64,000 bases of DNA from Brumimicrobium aurantiacum (GTDB lineage Bacteria > Bacteroidota > Bacteroidia > Flavobacteriales_D > Crocinitomicaceae), in NCBI RefSeq assembly GCF_003402975.1, contig NZ_QURB01000006.1, positions 62,001 to 126,000 on the forward strand, given 5' to 3'. Every line of letters begins with the position of its first letter. Positions within the stretch are counted from its first letter, which is position 1. The notes below the pieces were generated by a model. The model was given only the letters and a program-made list of their open reading frames with translations, was not told the DNA's origin and ran no database searches. The translations under genes were made by a program, and so were the position numbers. This document shows positions 35,375-44,565 of the stretch, piece by piece.

Positions 35375-36451
35375 TTATTTAATAACAATAGGGTTAAAAC
35401 TTTGTCCTTTTGATGAAATCAATTGAATTCGGTACATTCCTGGTGATAAGTGTGCTAAATTAAGACTAGCGGTTGTTCCAGAAACTTCTTTATGATAAAC
35501 CTCACGACCATCTGTTGAGTATACAACAATACGCTGCAAATCTTCTTTTGTTGTAATTGAAACTTCTCCTGTTGTTGGGTTAGGATATAATTCTGAATTG
35601 AATTGATATTGAACTAGGTGAGTTGTTTCATTGTTTAAATATGTAATGCGTGTTGGTGATTCATTTCCGAAAACGGTTTCTGTTTCTACTTTTAGAACAG
35701 GTCTTTTCTTGTCCTTCGCCCACCATTCGTATTCATTGGTTGTTCTTTCTATAGGAATCCATTGCTGAATTGGACCAAATTCAATATAAAGAGAGTCCAT
35801 TTCATAAATGCTATGTTTTACCCTTATTACTTCATAGGTTTCAAAAGGAGTGGTTAATTGTCCAAATCCATCAACTTCACTTTGTCTTTGTCTATTCATG
35901 ATGACCCTCGCGTCATAAATCGGAGCAAAGTTTATGTCTGTATAACCTGATGAACTGTAACTATCTCCAAAGTTTAAAGGGAAACTATATGCTTTTTCAA
36001 TGCTGTCACTTTTAAATCCAACAATTTGTCCATCAACATCTAGACTATATCCTGGAATGGTGAACTGGTTACTTTCAACTTTGATCATTCGATTTACAGA
36101 ACTAATTTGAACAGGTAAAAAGCTAGTTAAGTCGTCTATCGGTAATCCATCAAATGACTGAAAATATGAAGCTCTATATTCTGAAGGAGCAAAAGGACCA
36201 AATTGAACGTTGATAATTATTCCACCACTTGAAATGCTTTGTGCTTTTTCAAAATATTGATCACTTTCAGTTAATCCAGAAAAATCCCAATTCATGTTTT
36301 GTCCAGTTGTACTATAGTTGATATTTAAATCTGAAGCAACTGATACACCAACACTATCTCCACTTTGTAAAATGTCGTTTTGGTCAATTGTAATTTGACC
36401 AAAAACAACTGGGGTAATCAATATCAGAAGAAAAATTAATTGAACTTTCAT
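35375..36451 (-). CDS. T9SS cargo protein of unknown function
   Basis: A 358-residue secreted protein: signal peptide (to about 18, VVFGQ), a beta-rich body with no recognised motif, and a type A T9SS sorting domain in the last ~75 residues (LYPNPTTGEVSI ... LSPGMYRIQLISS ... NPIVIK). Related proteins in Bacteroidota are surface or outer-membrane associated. It lies 86 bases downstream of the sigma-factor operon. Whether it belongs to that operon is uncertain. Function unknown. Confidence 0.87.
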   Translation of the reverse strand: MKVQLIFLLILITPVVFGQITIDQNDILQSGDSVGVSVASDLNINYSTTGQNMNWDFSGLTESDQYFEKAQSISSGGIIINVQFGPFAPSEYRASYFQSFDGLPIDDLTSFLPVQISSVNRMIKVESNQFTIPGYSLDVDGQIVGFKSDSIEKAYSFPLNFGDSYSSSGYTDINFAPIYDARVIMNRQRQSEVDGFGQLTTPFETYEVIRVKHSIYEMDSLYIEFGPIQQWIPIERTTNEYEWWAKDKKRPVLKVETETVFGNESPTRITYLNNETTHLVQYQFNSELYPNPTTGEVSITTKEDLQRIVVYSTDGREVYHKEVSGTTASLNLAHLSPGMYRIQLISSKGQSFNPIVIK

Positions 36452-36537
36452 AAGTCTTAATTTTGTTTTCTGAAAATTACAAAAAATATGTCAATTGAAA
36501 TAATTATAACGCCAGCCTAAAAACAAATACTTATTGA

Positions 36538-37605
36538 TTATTTTTGAACAGCAATTTGAAGATGTAAATCACTAAGAACTGTTTGTCCTGTTGATTTATT
36601 TTGAAAAGGAATTTGTAATTGCCCAATGAGTTTTTTAACAACTTTGGGAGTATTACTATAGTCTTCAATACTTTGAACGGTTAATTCCGCATTGTTCATT
36701 GAGTTTTGCATTGATTCATAAGTGACACCATCAATGTCGAGGCTAATTTTAACTGTATTGTTCCAAACAATTTGACTAGAAGAAGAAGTGTTCGTCCAAT
36801 CCTCAATACTTTTATTAGGATCATTTCTGTTTATGAATACAGTTCTTTCATACTGTGCTCCATTATCAAAATTAATTAATGCCTTTACTTTTATTCTATC
36901 ATCGGTGCCATTGTAGTCTAGACTTAAGGAGTTTGTGGCAAATGTACCATTAACATACCAATCAATACTTGAAATGTTTTGATTACTCTGGTCTATATAA
37001 CAATTAACACTATTGCTATTATTGGTCCATTTAATATTAAATTGTGCATTTCTTTCATAGCCCACAATAACTTGATTGCAGACTGTTGTGATTGTTGAAT
37101 CATTTGTAAATAGTACAGATGCACAGATATTATACTTACCAGGTTCAAAAATTTCTAAAGTGTTACCATTTTGATCTATTCCATCAACTTGCCATTGTAT
37201 GGATTGAATATATTGTGAATTTTGAAAGTCTGTTGGTGCTATTGTCAATAAGGCATTTCCTGTAAGATTTTCTGCAATAAGATATTGCGTCAATTCATTG
37301 AATTCGTTAGCCAAATTTGGAATGTCAGGCGCTGAACTATAAAAGGAGGTTGCAAATGAATTTGTTGAATTACCTAGTGTAGAATACGAATAATCAATAT
37401 TATTTAAGGTTTGGATTTTCGTTTCCATGTAAGCGTTATTAACTCCCGCTTGAAGATTGATTTCCTTATTGTCAATTGTTCCTTGTACAGTAAATACAGG
37501 ATCGTTTTCAATGGGCACATCTGGAATATCTTGTTTACTACAAGCCGAAATAATTATTCCGAAAAATACCAGTAAAGCAATATTTTGATTAAAATTTAAA
37601 TTCAT
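36538..37605 (-). CDS. Beta-rich lipoprotein in sigma-factor operon
   Basis: A 355-residue lipoprotein: lipobox IISAC (Cys22), then an Asn/Gln/Thr-rich body with two or three Ig/PKD-like beta segments (WQVDGIDQNG and WYVNGTFATNSLSLDYNG recall PKD/Ig strands). No catalytic motif. It overlaps the anti-sigma/barrel gene by four bases, so it is translationally coupled to it. The protein would be outer-membrane or periplasm anchored. Function unknown; the operon suggests a sensing or structural role. Confidence 0.78.
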   Translation of the reverse strand: MNLNFNQNIALLVFFGIIISACSKQDIPDVPIENDPVFTVQGTIDNKEINLQAGVNNAYMETKIQTLNNIDYSYSTLGNSTNSFATSFYSSAPDIPNLANEFNELTQYLIAENLTGNALLTIAPTDFQNSQYIQSIQWQVDGIDQNGNTLEIFEPGKYNICASVLFTNDSTITTVCNQVIVGYERNAQFNIKWTNNSNSVNCYIDQSNQNISSIDWYVNGTFATNSLSLDYNGTDDRIKVKALINFDNGAQYERTVFINRNDPNKSIEDWTNTSSSSQIVWNNTVKISLDIDGVTYESMQNSMNNAELTVQSIEDYSNTPKVVKKLIGQLQIPFQNKSTGQTVLSDLHLQIAVQK

Positions 37606-38888
37606 TTAAATAGATTATATCGTAAAGTTACTTGGCCATAAATAGGGTTTGTTGCCATAGATTGATTAAAGTAAGCATTGTCTTCAATTCTACCAGAGAT
37701 ATTTGTTCCAGCTTTCAATCCTAAGGCAATCGCATTTGTAAATTGATATTCATACCAAATATAACCCTGTGAAGAGAAGGTATTTAAACCATTTTTATAT
37801 CCATAGAACTTTTCAGTTTCTGAAAGAAAGTTATTTTCATAATGGTTGAAATTCATACTTGTTGTTAAAAGGTAATTAATTTGTGCTCCAATCCCAAATG
37901 AACTTTTATTCAATTTATAACCAAATTCAAGTGGGACATAAATATCGAATAAATTTTGATATGACAGGTCTGTTTGGTGATTTGTAACACCGAAACCATA
38001 AACGGTAGCCCTCTTAGAGACAATTAAATCAGCATTTCCAGTGAATTGTGTTCCTACTCCCAATCGAATAAGAACATTTTTTAGATTTAACTCGGAATTC
38101 AATGAGAGGTTGAATAAACCAGATTCAAACGGTTTACTTGTTTTATAGTTCTCCATTAATCCTCCACTTAACTTTGCGTAATATATAATCCTTAGAGTAT
38201 TGTTAGTATTAATGTCTGCAAGCGACATATTTGTTGGGTTATTTTGAGCTAATCGATTTACCTCTATATATGGTAGGTTTAAAATGTGTGTTGATGATGC
38301 TTTATCAACAATTGAACTACTTGTGTTCTTTTGGTTTGAATGAACTTTATTATTTTCTATCAGTGTTGCATTAGCTTCATTTTTAATTGTATTATTGTTT
38401 TTGGAGAGGTGAGGAGTAGTTGCTTTTTTCCTCTTTAGCGTATTGAAATTTGTATTATTTTTCTGCCCTCCAGATTTTACATGGGTAATTGGTGAAGTCA
38501 AGCGATTTTTGTTTTCATGACTTGCATTTTTTGTAAAATTACTTTCAATGTTTATGGTTGAAAGACTCGCATTATGTTTTTTGGCCTTAGCAGTGACAAG
38601 GGTATTCTCTTTGATTGAATTAATTTTTTCTAATTTGATATTGGTTTGCTCTAAAGTATACCTTTCTTTGATCATCAAATCAGAGTTGATGGCAAACAAT
38701 GACAGGAAGAGAATAGCAAATGCAGCAGATCCTCCTAAAGTCCAAAATAATAAGACTCTTTTTTTACGGTCTCTTGCATTAAGCATACCGTTCATTTCTT
38801 TCCAATAATCCGAATTATATTGTGGTGCTGACTGTGATTGTGCGGCGTCACTAAATAATTGGTCTAAATTTTTATCTTCTATACTCAT
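37602..38888 (-). CDS. Anti-sigma-like membrane protein with C-terminal beta-barrel-like domain
   Basis: A 428-residue protein. The short N-terminus (1-43, LDQLFSDAAQ and NSDYWKEMNGMLNAR) is cytoplasmic, followed by one membrane helix (about 45-65, LFWTLGGSAAFAILFLSLFA) and a disordered linker rich in N, K, T and S (about 70-225). The final ~195 residues look like an outer-membrane beta-barrel (IYYAKLSGGLMENYK ... GYIWYEYQFTNAIALGLKAG ... LRYNLFK). This layout recurs in Bacteroidota beside ECF sigma genes, where it acts as anti-sigma. The sigma gene directly precedes it with a four-base overlap. How one chain could meet both membranes is unclear. Confidence 0.85.
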   Translation of the reverse strand: MSIEDKNLDQLFSDAAQSQSAPQYNSDYWKEMNGMLNARDRKKRVLLFWTLGGSAAFAILFLSLFAINSDLMIKERYTLEQTNIKLEKINSIKENTLVTAKAKKHNASLSTINIESNFTKNASHENKNRLTSPITHVKSGGQKNNTNFNTLKRKKATTPHLSKNNNTIKNEANATLIENNKVHSNQKNTSSSIVDKASSTHILNLPYIEVNRLAQNNPTNMSLADINTNNTLRIIYYAKLSGGLMENYKTSKPFESGLFNLSLNSELNLKNVLIRLGVGTQFTGNADLIVSKRATVYGFGVTNHQTDLSYQNLFDIYVPLEFGYKLNKSSFGIGAQINYLLTTSMNFNHYENNFLSETEKFYGYKNGLNTFSSQGYIWYEYQFTNAIALGLKAGTNISGRIEDNAYFNQSMATNPIYGQVTLRYNLFK

Positions 38889-39460
38889 ATTGCTAAATTC
38901 TGCAATTTAATTTTTTCTAACTTTTCCAAGAGCACTTTAAGTTCTTTCCGTGCTTTAGATAAATGCCATTTTGAAGTTCCATTAGACATTTCCATTATTT
39001 CACCTATTTCTTTGTGTGTATAGCCTTCTATTACATATAGTATAAAAACACGTTTTGTTGATGGATTCAAGTATTCAAGTAAGTCCATGATGCTCGATTC
39101 TCCAAAATTACTCTCGGCTTCATTTTTAACTCCTGTAGAATGATATTCTAATTCTCTTTCTTGATCTCTTTTACTTATTTTCTCTCGGTATTTTTTGTTT
39201 TTTCGATATTCATCAATTAATGAATTTGTCATTACTCGCTTTGCCCAAGCAGCAAAGGGAACTTCTTCTAAATCTAATTTATTAAGATTGTCAATGATTT
39301 TAAGAAAGGCCACGTTGTATGCAGCACGAGCGTCTTGCTCATTGTTATGATAACGCTTACATATCGGCATCAAAAAAAGAAAACATGCTTCATACAGTTT
39401 TTCTTGAGCTTTGCGCTTGTTTTTAGCACAAGCCTTGAGTAGTTTGACATCGATATGCAT
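38885..39460 (-). CDS. ECF-type RNA polymerase sigma factor
   Basis: A 191-residue sigma-70 ECF factor. Region 2 (about 10-85) contains DARAAYNVAFLKIID and FAAWAKRVMTNSLIDEYRK, region 4 (about 125-175) contains STKRVFILYVIEGYTHKEIGEIM. I choose ATG 39460 (MHIDVKLLKACAK); the frame extends 13 residues further to a TTG. It overlaps the anti-sigma gene by four bases. A minus-strand TACGTTTG (39593-39600) could be its promoter, giving a long leader. It likely responds to an envelope signal via the anti-sigma/barrel protein. Confidence 0.93.
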   Translation of the reverse strand: MHIDVKLLKACAKNKRKAQEKLYEACFLFLMPICKRYHNNEQDARAAYNVAFLKIIDNLNKLDLEEVPFAAWAKRVMTNSLIDEYRKNKKYREKISKRDQERELEYHSTGVKNEAESNFGESSIMDLLEYLNPSTKRVFILYVIEGYTHKEIGEIMEMSNGTSKWHLSKARKELKVLLEKLEKIKLQNLAI

Positions 39461-39665
39461 GTAGTTATTGACTCTTCTTATTTTTTCTTTATTCTGCAAA
39501 TTACTAAGAATATTAATTCTGACCTATTTCAAAAAGTAAATTTCAATCTGCATCAAGATCTATTCTGACGCATTTAATACACCAAACGTAATTTTTATTG
39601 ATAGGGTTGGAATAATTCAATAAAATTTTGAAACTTAGCTGCTTTTAATATTATACATAAACTCA

Positions 39666-40154
39666 ATGAAATTATATTTACTTCGTCACGGTGATGCAGA
39701 AATTAACTCTTCTACAGGAAAGGATTTTGACAGAGGTCTTTCAGAACTTGGGAAGAAACAAGTTGATCGCGTCAAGAAAAGAATGGAAAAAGTGGCACCG
39801 AATGTAGAATTCACTGTTTTCTGTTCATCTGCTCTTCGAACGAAAGAAACATGGAAGGTTTTATCTCCTGTGATTGAAGAGCAAGAGTTGGAGTTTTTAG
39901 ATGATTTATATTTAGCAGACAATAATCATTTACTTAACTTTTTATGGAATGTAAATCATCCAACGTCGGATGTTTTGTTGATAGGACATAATAATGGAAT
40001 CTCTGATTTAGCCTCTTATTTGTTAGATCAACGCTATACAATTCCAACCAGTGGATTGTTGGTAATCGATTTTCCGGAAGCTAAAGACTTAAGTGAAGTG
40101 GGACTAGGAACAGGGGAGGAAGTGGTAAAATGTTTTCCTATTGATGAAGGTTAA
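39666..40154 (+). CDS. SixA-like histidine phosphatase
   Basis: A 162-residue histidine-phosphatase-superfamily protein: nucleophile H8 in LLRHGDAE, arginine in SSALRTKET (about 57-65), and second histidine in LIGHNNGIS (about 105). Length and order match SixA, which dephosphorylates phosphohistidine on phosphorelay proteins. Cytoplasmic. Divergent from the sigma operon, ending in a short terminator. Confidence 0.92.
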   Translation: MKLYLLRHGDAEINSSTGKDFDRGLSELGKKQVDRVKKRMEKVAPNVEFTVFCSSALRTKETWKVLSPVIEEQELEFLDDLYLADNNHLLNFLWNVNHPTSDVLLIGHNNGISDLASYLLDQRYTIPTSGLLVIDFPEAKDLSEVGLGTGEEVVKCFPIDEG

Positions 40155-40168
40155 AAACCTTTTTTTTA
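40147..40168 (+). terminator. Short terminator after sixA-like gene
   Basis: AAGGTT (40147-40152) pairs with AACCTT (40156-40161) around the stop codon and runs into T residues. Confidence 0.65.
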
Positions 40169-40454
40169 AGGAACATAGGTATATAAAAAACGTAAGAGGG
40201 AATCGAACAGGCGTCCGTATTCCCTCTTACTAATCAACCTAACCTAACCACCTAAATCAGTGCTAAGGTAATAAAACTTTATTAAAATAAAAGTTTATTT
40301 TCTTGTTCTTTTAGATTGAGTCTAAATAAATCTAGTTGAATTCACGCTATTATTGAGCTAGCTGTATTTGTTAAAAAAAATGAAAAGAATTTAACATTAA
40401 TTTTTGATTAAATCTGATAGAGCAGTTAACTCCTGTAAAAAAGTTAATTTTGGC
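40155..40454. other. Intergenic region with a 12-bp hairpin, no gene
   Basis: No ORF. Arms GTAAGAGGGAAT (40192-40203) and its exact complement (40219-40230) enclose a 15-base GC-rich loop. On the minus strand a U-rich run follows, so it could end the UVR-motif gene's transcript, some 225 bases beyond its stop. The stretch after it, rich in CCTAACCTAACC-like sequence, was seen but not explained. A small RNA is possible. Confidence 0.5.
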
Positions 40455-40643
40455 TTAATCTACAGCCCTGAGTTGATACATCATTTCTCTAAGCTTATCT
40501 CTGTTCTTTGCAACAAGAGAATAGTTTTGATGTTTTATGGCTTCTAATCTTTCTTTTTCTAAAGCTTCTATTTGATTTTCAATTTCCTTTTTATTCAAGG
40601 TAATGTTTCTTCTTTCTTTTGATTTATTTAATATGAGTATCAT
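40455..40643 (-). CDS. Mini UVR-motif protein
   Basis: A 62-residue protein that is essentially one UvrB/UvrC-type UVR motif: IEALEKERLEAIKHQNYSLV-AKNRDKLREM, a helix hairpin. I choose ATG 40643; an in-frame TTG two codons upstream also exists. Such motifs mediate UvrB-UvrC contact or bind other partners; a stand-alone copy is common in Bacteroidota with unknown role. Cytoplasmic. Confidence 0.75.
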   Translation of the reverse strand: MILILNKSKERRNITLNKKEIENQIEALEKERLEAIKHQNYSLVAKNRDKLREMMYQLRAVD

Positions 40644-40738
40644 CTCCAATAGTTTTAGTGATTATGATACAAATGTATATCTCTAGAACGTAATTATTTT
40701 ACGTTGTTAGTATGGTTTGAAAATGATAAAGTCTAATT

Positions 40739-43285
40739 TTATAAAAACTCTGGTGGTTTTCTTAACTCCAATTTAGCACTTTGGAATAGTGCCGAGGTTG
40801 CATTGAATCTTAGCATGAAACTCTGCTGTCCACCAATTGGCGTCCAATAAAATGACAATTGCCAACAGTGCATGTCTCTTGTTAATGTCATTCTGGTTTG
40901 TGTTAAATTTTTATTCTTGAGATCATAACTTGAGTTCAATCCTAATTTCCAACGTTGAGTAAAACTCACATCACCAGATAAAACTAAGTTATGGTTATTG
41001 TTATACCTTTCATCAATATCACTATTGTTTAAACTTAAAAAATAAGTGTGTGTTAGGTTTATTTTCCAAGGAATGTCAAAATTGATAACTTCATGTGGGT
41101 TCATTGAATAATATTGGAAATCGGCTCCCCAATAATCGCCCATCTTTTCTTGAGTTTTATCAATTTTGTCTCTAGATTCACTTGCTGTAAATGTATAAGT
41201 AGTTGAAATATTAGCACTACTAACACGTCCCCAACCTTGGTTGTTTTTAAATGCATATTTATCATAGGAAAGTCCATCTTCATCCCATGCATAAGGAGAT
41301 AGCGTAGCACCTGATACCACACTTAATCCATTTAATGGTGAAAAACGTAAATTTACATTTACATCAGAAAATCTCATAGAGTCTTTAAAAATGTCATAAT
41401 TTCCGTTGATGGTAAAGGCATCTATAATTCTTGTTTTTGTGAATTCTTCGGCTAAAGTATCATTCTTTGTTTTGTGTTTTAATTCAAATGTGTTGTTTAA
41501 GGAGTAGCTGATTAATCCAATTTTCCTTCCTGCGCTTTCTCTGTAAATACTGTTTTCATATGGAGAATAATATACTGGTTCGAGTTCTGGACCCAAGGTG
41601 TCATTAACAAAAGAACTTATGTCTGGTGAAAAACGTGCAGATATTCGTGGAGTAATCACATGTCTCATTTTCATTTCACTTTTTCCTACAAAGTCATAAT
41701 AGGCATATAGATTTGTCGATAATTCTGTTTGAAATGAGGCGTCTTGTGAAAAACCTAATCCTTGTAATGTATCATTTCTAATGGTTCCCGTTAATGTATC
41801 GTATTGCTTATCGATGCTTTGGAAATTCATGCGTAAATTATAACTGGCTGTGGTGTTTAATGTTACCACTTTTTTGAATAATTGTAGGGGGTAGCTTAAT
41901 ACAGCGTTGTGTTTTATTCCGTTTTGAATTTGATCTCTGATTAAATCATACTCTTTTTGGTCTAATAAAGAATCTCCAAAAAATGCTCTGTTTTTGGCTT
42001 CCATCGCATAGGTTAAACCAATTTTTTCATAAAATCGCTCTTCTCCAATTGTGTTTTTTCGTAAACCTTTAAAAGGGTAAAATCTATTTACATTTACATT
42101 TAAAGTTGGTAGGTTGGCATCTATGTTTTGAGAGGTGGAATTTTGAATTACACCTGCTTTTAAACCTATCGTTATTGGTTTACCAGGAAAGGAGCGGATT
42201 AAATTAATATCTGAATTAAAGTTGTTTTGAAAATACTGTCCATTTAAAGGATCTAAATCTGTTTTTCCATTATTATCAGAAATGAAATTTACATTTGAGT
42301 TAAATCTCCAATATGGATTTGCGTTTGATGCTTGCGCATGTTGCCAACGAATGACATATTTCGATTCTCGAATCGAATCAAGCGGAAATGCTTGTCTAAA
42401 AGAACTGTACTCCAGATTTAAGTTTCCAGTGTATTTATATCTTAATTTATAATCTGTTTGATTTTTGATTTCAAATGTTCCTCTTGAGTATAAACTACCA
42501 TAGAATGTTGTTTGAATATTCTCTGATTTTTTAATTGGAAAATAATATCCTAAATCTTGAAATCCAAAACCGTAATTAGAAACAGGTGTAATCATAGGAA
42601 AAATAAAACCATTTTCTGCTTCTTGATCTTTGGTTGGTATCACACTAAAAGGAAGCCCAAGGGGAGTAGGAATTCCTTTGACCCATAAATTCATAGGGCC
42701 TGTTGCAATTCTTTTGTTGGGAACCATTACTGCTTTAGAAAGTTGGAAATGAAAATGCGGTTCATCTAATTCACACGTAGTGAATTTCCCTTCTGTAAAG
42801 TGAATTTCTTCATTTTTTTGGCGTTTTGCAACTCCCATATGAAGGTACATTTCATCTTGTTTGGTCTTTAATTCTTCAATAAATCCTTTTTCTGAATCAA
42901 AATTATAGCGAATACTTGCAGCTGTGAATGATTGAGCTCCTTCTTCAAATTTTGGAATTCCCACACGATTTCCTTCTTCGTCAAGGGTGTAAATAGCATA
43001 GACTTCATTTTTTTCAAGGTCTAACTCGATTAAATCTGCCGTCATCCTAATGCCGTCATATTTTACTTCAGCCTCCCCAAAAATCGAAATTTTATTGGTC
43101 TTTAAATTGGCTACGATAGAGTCTGTACAAGAGTAGTAGACCCTTGAGTCTAAAATATCCTCACTTTTATAAATCCTATCTTTTTTGATAACTTTAAGTG
43201 AATCTTGAGCGTAAATGGAAGGAGTTAATAGAATTATTAACAATCCAACGACGAAAAAATGCGTTATGGAATATTTTTTGCTCAA
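40739..43285 (-). CDS. lptD: LptD-like outer-membrane LPS assembly protein
   Basis: An 848-residue protein: signal peptide (to about 27, SIYAQ), an N-terminal OstA/LptA-like beta-jellyroll (about 45-130, ANLKTNKISIFGEAEVKYDG) and a large C-terminal beta-barrel domain (about 210-848) with many G/aromatic strands. It matches the Bacteroidota LptD-like proteins that insert LPS at the outer membrane. The start is TTG 43285, because no ATG lies between it and the leader. It is divergent from amiC, a conserved pairing. A minus-strand -7 match (TAGATTTG) lies at 43330-43337. Confidence 0.92.
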   Translation of the reverse strand: MSKKYSITHFFVVGLLIILLTPSIYAQDSLKVIKKDRIYKSEDILDSRVYYSCTDSIVANLKTNKISIFGEAEVKYDGIRMTADLIELDLEKNEVYAIYTLDEEGNRVGIPKFEEGAQSFTAASIRYNFDSEKGFIEELKTKQDEMYLHMGVAKRQKNEEIHFTEGKFTTCELDEPHFHFQLSKAVMVPNKRIATGPMNLWVKGIPTPLGLPFSVIPTKDQEAENGFIFPMITPVSNYGFGFQDLGYYFPIKKSENIQTTFYGSLYSRGTFEIKNQTDYKLRYKYTGNLNLEYSSFRQAFPLDSIRESKYVIRWQHAQASNANPYWRFNSNVNFISDNNGKTDLDPLNGQYFQNNFNSDINLIRSFPGKPITIGLKAGVIQNSTSQNIDANLPTLNVNVNRFYPFKGLRKNTIGEERFYEKIGLTYAMEAKNRAFFGDSLLDQKEYDLIRDQIQNGIKHNAVLSYPLQLFKKVVTLNTTASYNLRMNFQSIDKQYDTLTGTIRNDTLQGLGFSQDASFQTELSTNLYAYYDFVGKSEMKMRHVITPRISARFSPDISSFVNDTLGPELEPVYYSPYENSIYRESAGRKIGLISYSLNNTFELKHKTKNDTLAEEFTKTRIIDAFTINGNYDIFKDSMRFSDVNVNLRFSPLNGLSVVSGATLSPYAWDEDGLSYDKYAFKNNQGWGRVSSANISTTYTFTASESRDKIDKTQEKMGDYWGADFQYYSMNPHEVINFDIPWKINLTHTYFLSLNNSDIDERYNNNHNLVLSGDVSFTQRWKLGLNSSYDLKNKNLTQTRMTLTRDMHCWQLSFYWTPIGGQQSFMLRFNATSALFQSAKLELRKPPEFL

Positions 43286-43295
43286 AAGGAACTTG

Positions 43296-43303
43296 TAAAT
43301 TTG
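43296..43303 (+). promoter_or_regulatory. -7 promoter element, amiC
   Basis: TAAATTTG matches TAnnTTTG. It lies within the space shared with lptD, whose own -7 match (TAGATTTG on minus, 43330-43337) sits 26 bases away, so the two promoters overlap. Confidence 0.5.
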
Positions 43304-43352
43304 TATATCATAGAAATATTAAACGGATGCAAATCTAAAAAATTACATTGTT

Positions 43353-44498
43353 GTGTGGTCAAAAAAATATAAAACAATAGTATTATTTATTCTACTTATC
43401 TTGAATTCAGCTATAATTGCTCAGGAAAATATAGATGAAGTGCTTTCGAATGGAATAAAAACCGTTGTGATCGATCCTGGACACGGAGGAAAAGATCCTG
43501 GTTGTCACGGTGGAATTACAAACGAAAAAACAGTTGTTCTAGCTATTGGTTTGAAGCTTGGTGAATACATTAAGAGTAAGTATCCACACATTGAAGTGAT
43601 TTTTACCAGAGATGATGATCATTTTGTAGAACTTGATGAGAGAGCAAAGATTGCCAATGAAAATGATGCAGATGTTTTTATTTCAATCCATGCCAATGCA
43701 GCTGGTGCTGCTGCTTACGGAACAGAAACTTATGTGTTAGGACTTCATAGAACAGAAAGTCAACAACAAGTTGCTGAACGTGAAAATAGTACAATTCTTT
43801 TTGAAGAAAATAGCGAAGAAAAATACAAGGATTTTGAATTGACTCCAGATGCAATTATCGCACGACAATTGCAATTAAGTGTTTTTCTAAATCAGAGTAT
43901 AAATCTGGCGTCCAAAATTCAAGGACAGTTTAAAATTATTGGTCGTAGAGATAGAGGTGTTAAACAAGCTGGATTTTTAGTGTTGTATAAAACAACTATG
44001 CCAAGTGTTTTGATTGAAACAGGGTTTTTAACCAATCATAAAGAAGAAAAGTTTTTGAATGATCCTGTGAATCAAATTAAAATGGCGAATGTAATTTTTA
44101 AAGCTTTTCAAGAATATGTTGCCGAAATTGAAGGGGTAAATACTTTGGTGGAGAATGGTGAAGGTTTTGAATCTTCGATTAATAAGATAGAAGAGAAGAA
44201 GGATAACGAGGAGGTCGTTTATAAAGAAGAAAAAGATAAGGTTTATTTTAAGGTACAAGTTGAAACTTCACGTACACCGTTGCCGCTGAATGATAAAAGA
44301 TTTTTAGGTGTTGCTGTAAAAGAATATAGGCAAGATGGCTTGTATAAATATACAGCAGGTTTGTTTGAAGGAGATTTCGACGCTGCGAATAAATATAAGC
44401 GTGAATTGAAAGAACAAGGTTTTGAATATGCTTTTGTTGTTGGTTTTGTAAATGGTGAAAGAATACCGATTGCAGATGCAATAAAATTGGCTAATTAG
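43353..44498 (+). CDS. amiC: N-acetylmuramoyl-L-alanine amidase with C-terminal SPOR-like domain
   Basis: A 381-residue amidase-3 enzyme. Signal peptide to about 23 (SAIIAQ), zinc blocks VIDPGHGGKDPG (about 37-48), SIHANAAGAAAYGTE (about 107) and IETGFLTNHKEEKF (about 224). An acidic linker (250-290) leads to a C-terminal domain (about 295-375) with the GLYKYTAGLFEGDFDAANKYK pattern of SPOR-like septal-binding domains. It cleaves the amide between MurNAc and the peptide during cell separation. The start is GTG 43353. It is divergent from lptD and upstream of mlaD. Confidence 0.93.
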   Translation: MWSKKYKTIVLFILLILNSAIIAQENIDEVLSNGIKTVVIDPGHGGKDPGCHGGITNEKTVVLAIGLKLGEYIKSKYPHIEVIFTRDDDHFVELDERAKIANENDADVFISIHANAAGAAAYGTETYVLGLHRTESQQQVAERENSTILFEENSEEKYKDFELTPDAIIARQLQLSVFLNQSINLASKIQGQFKIIGRRDRGVKQAGFLVLYKTTMPSVLIETGFLTNHKEEKFLNDPVNQIKMANVIFKAFQEYVAEIEGVNTLVENGEGFESSINKIEEKKDNEEVVYKEEKDKVYFKVQVETSRTPLPLNDKRFLGVAVKEYRQDGLYKYTAGLFEGDFDAANKYKRELKEQGFEYAFVVGFVNGERIPIADAIKLAN

Positions 44499-44565
44499 TC
44501 GAATTTCCTGTATTTATTCGTGAATTTTATAATTTAAACTTTATTTTAGCACAAAAACAAGAGCA

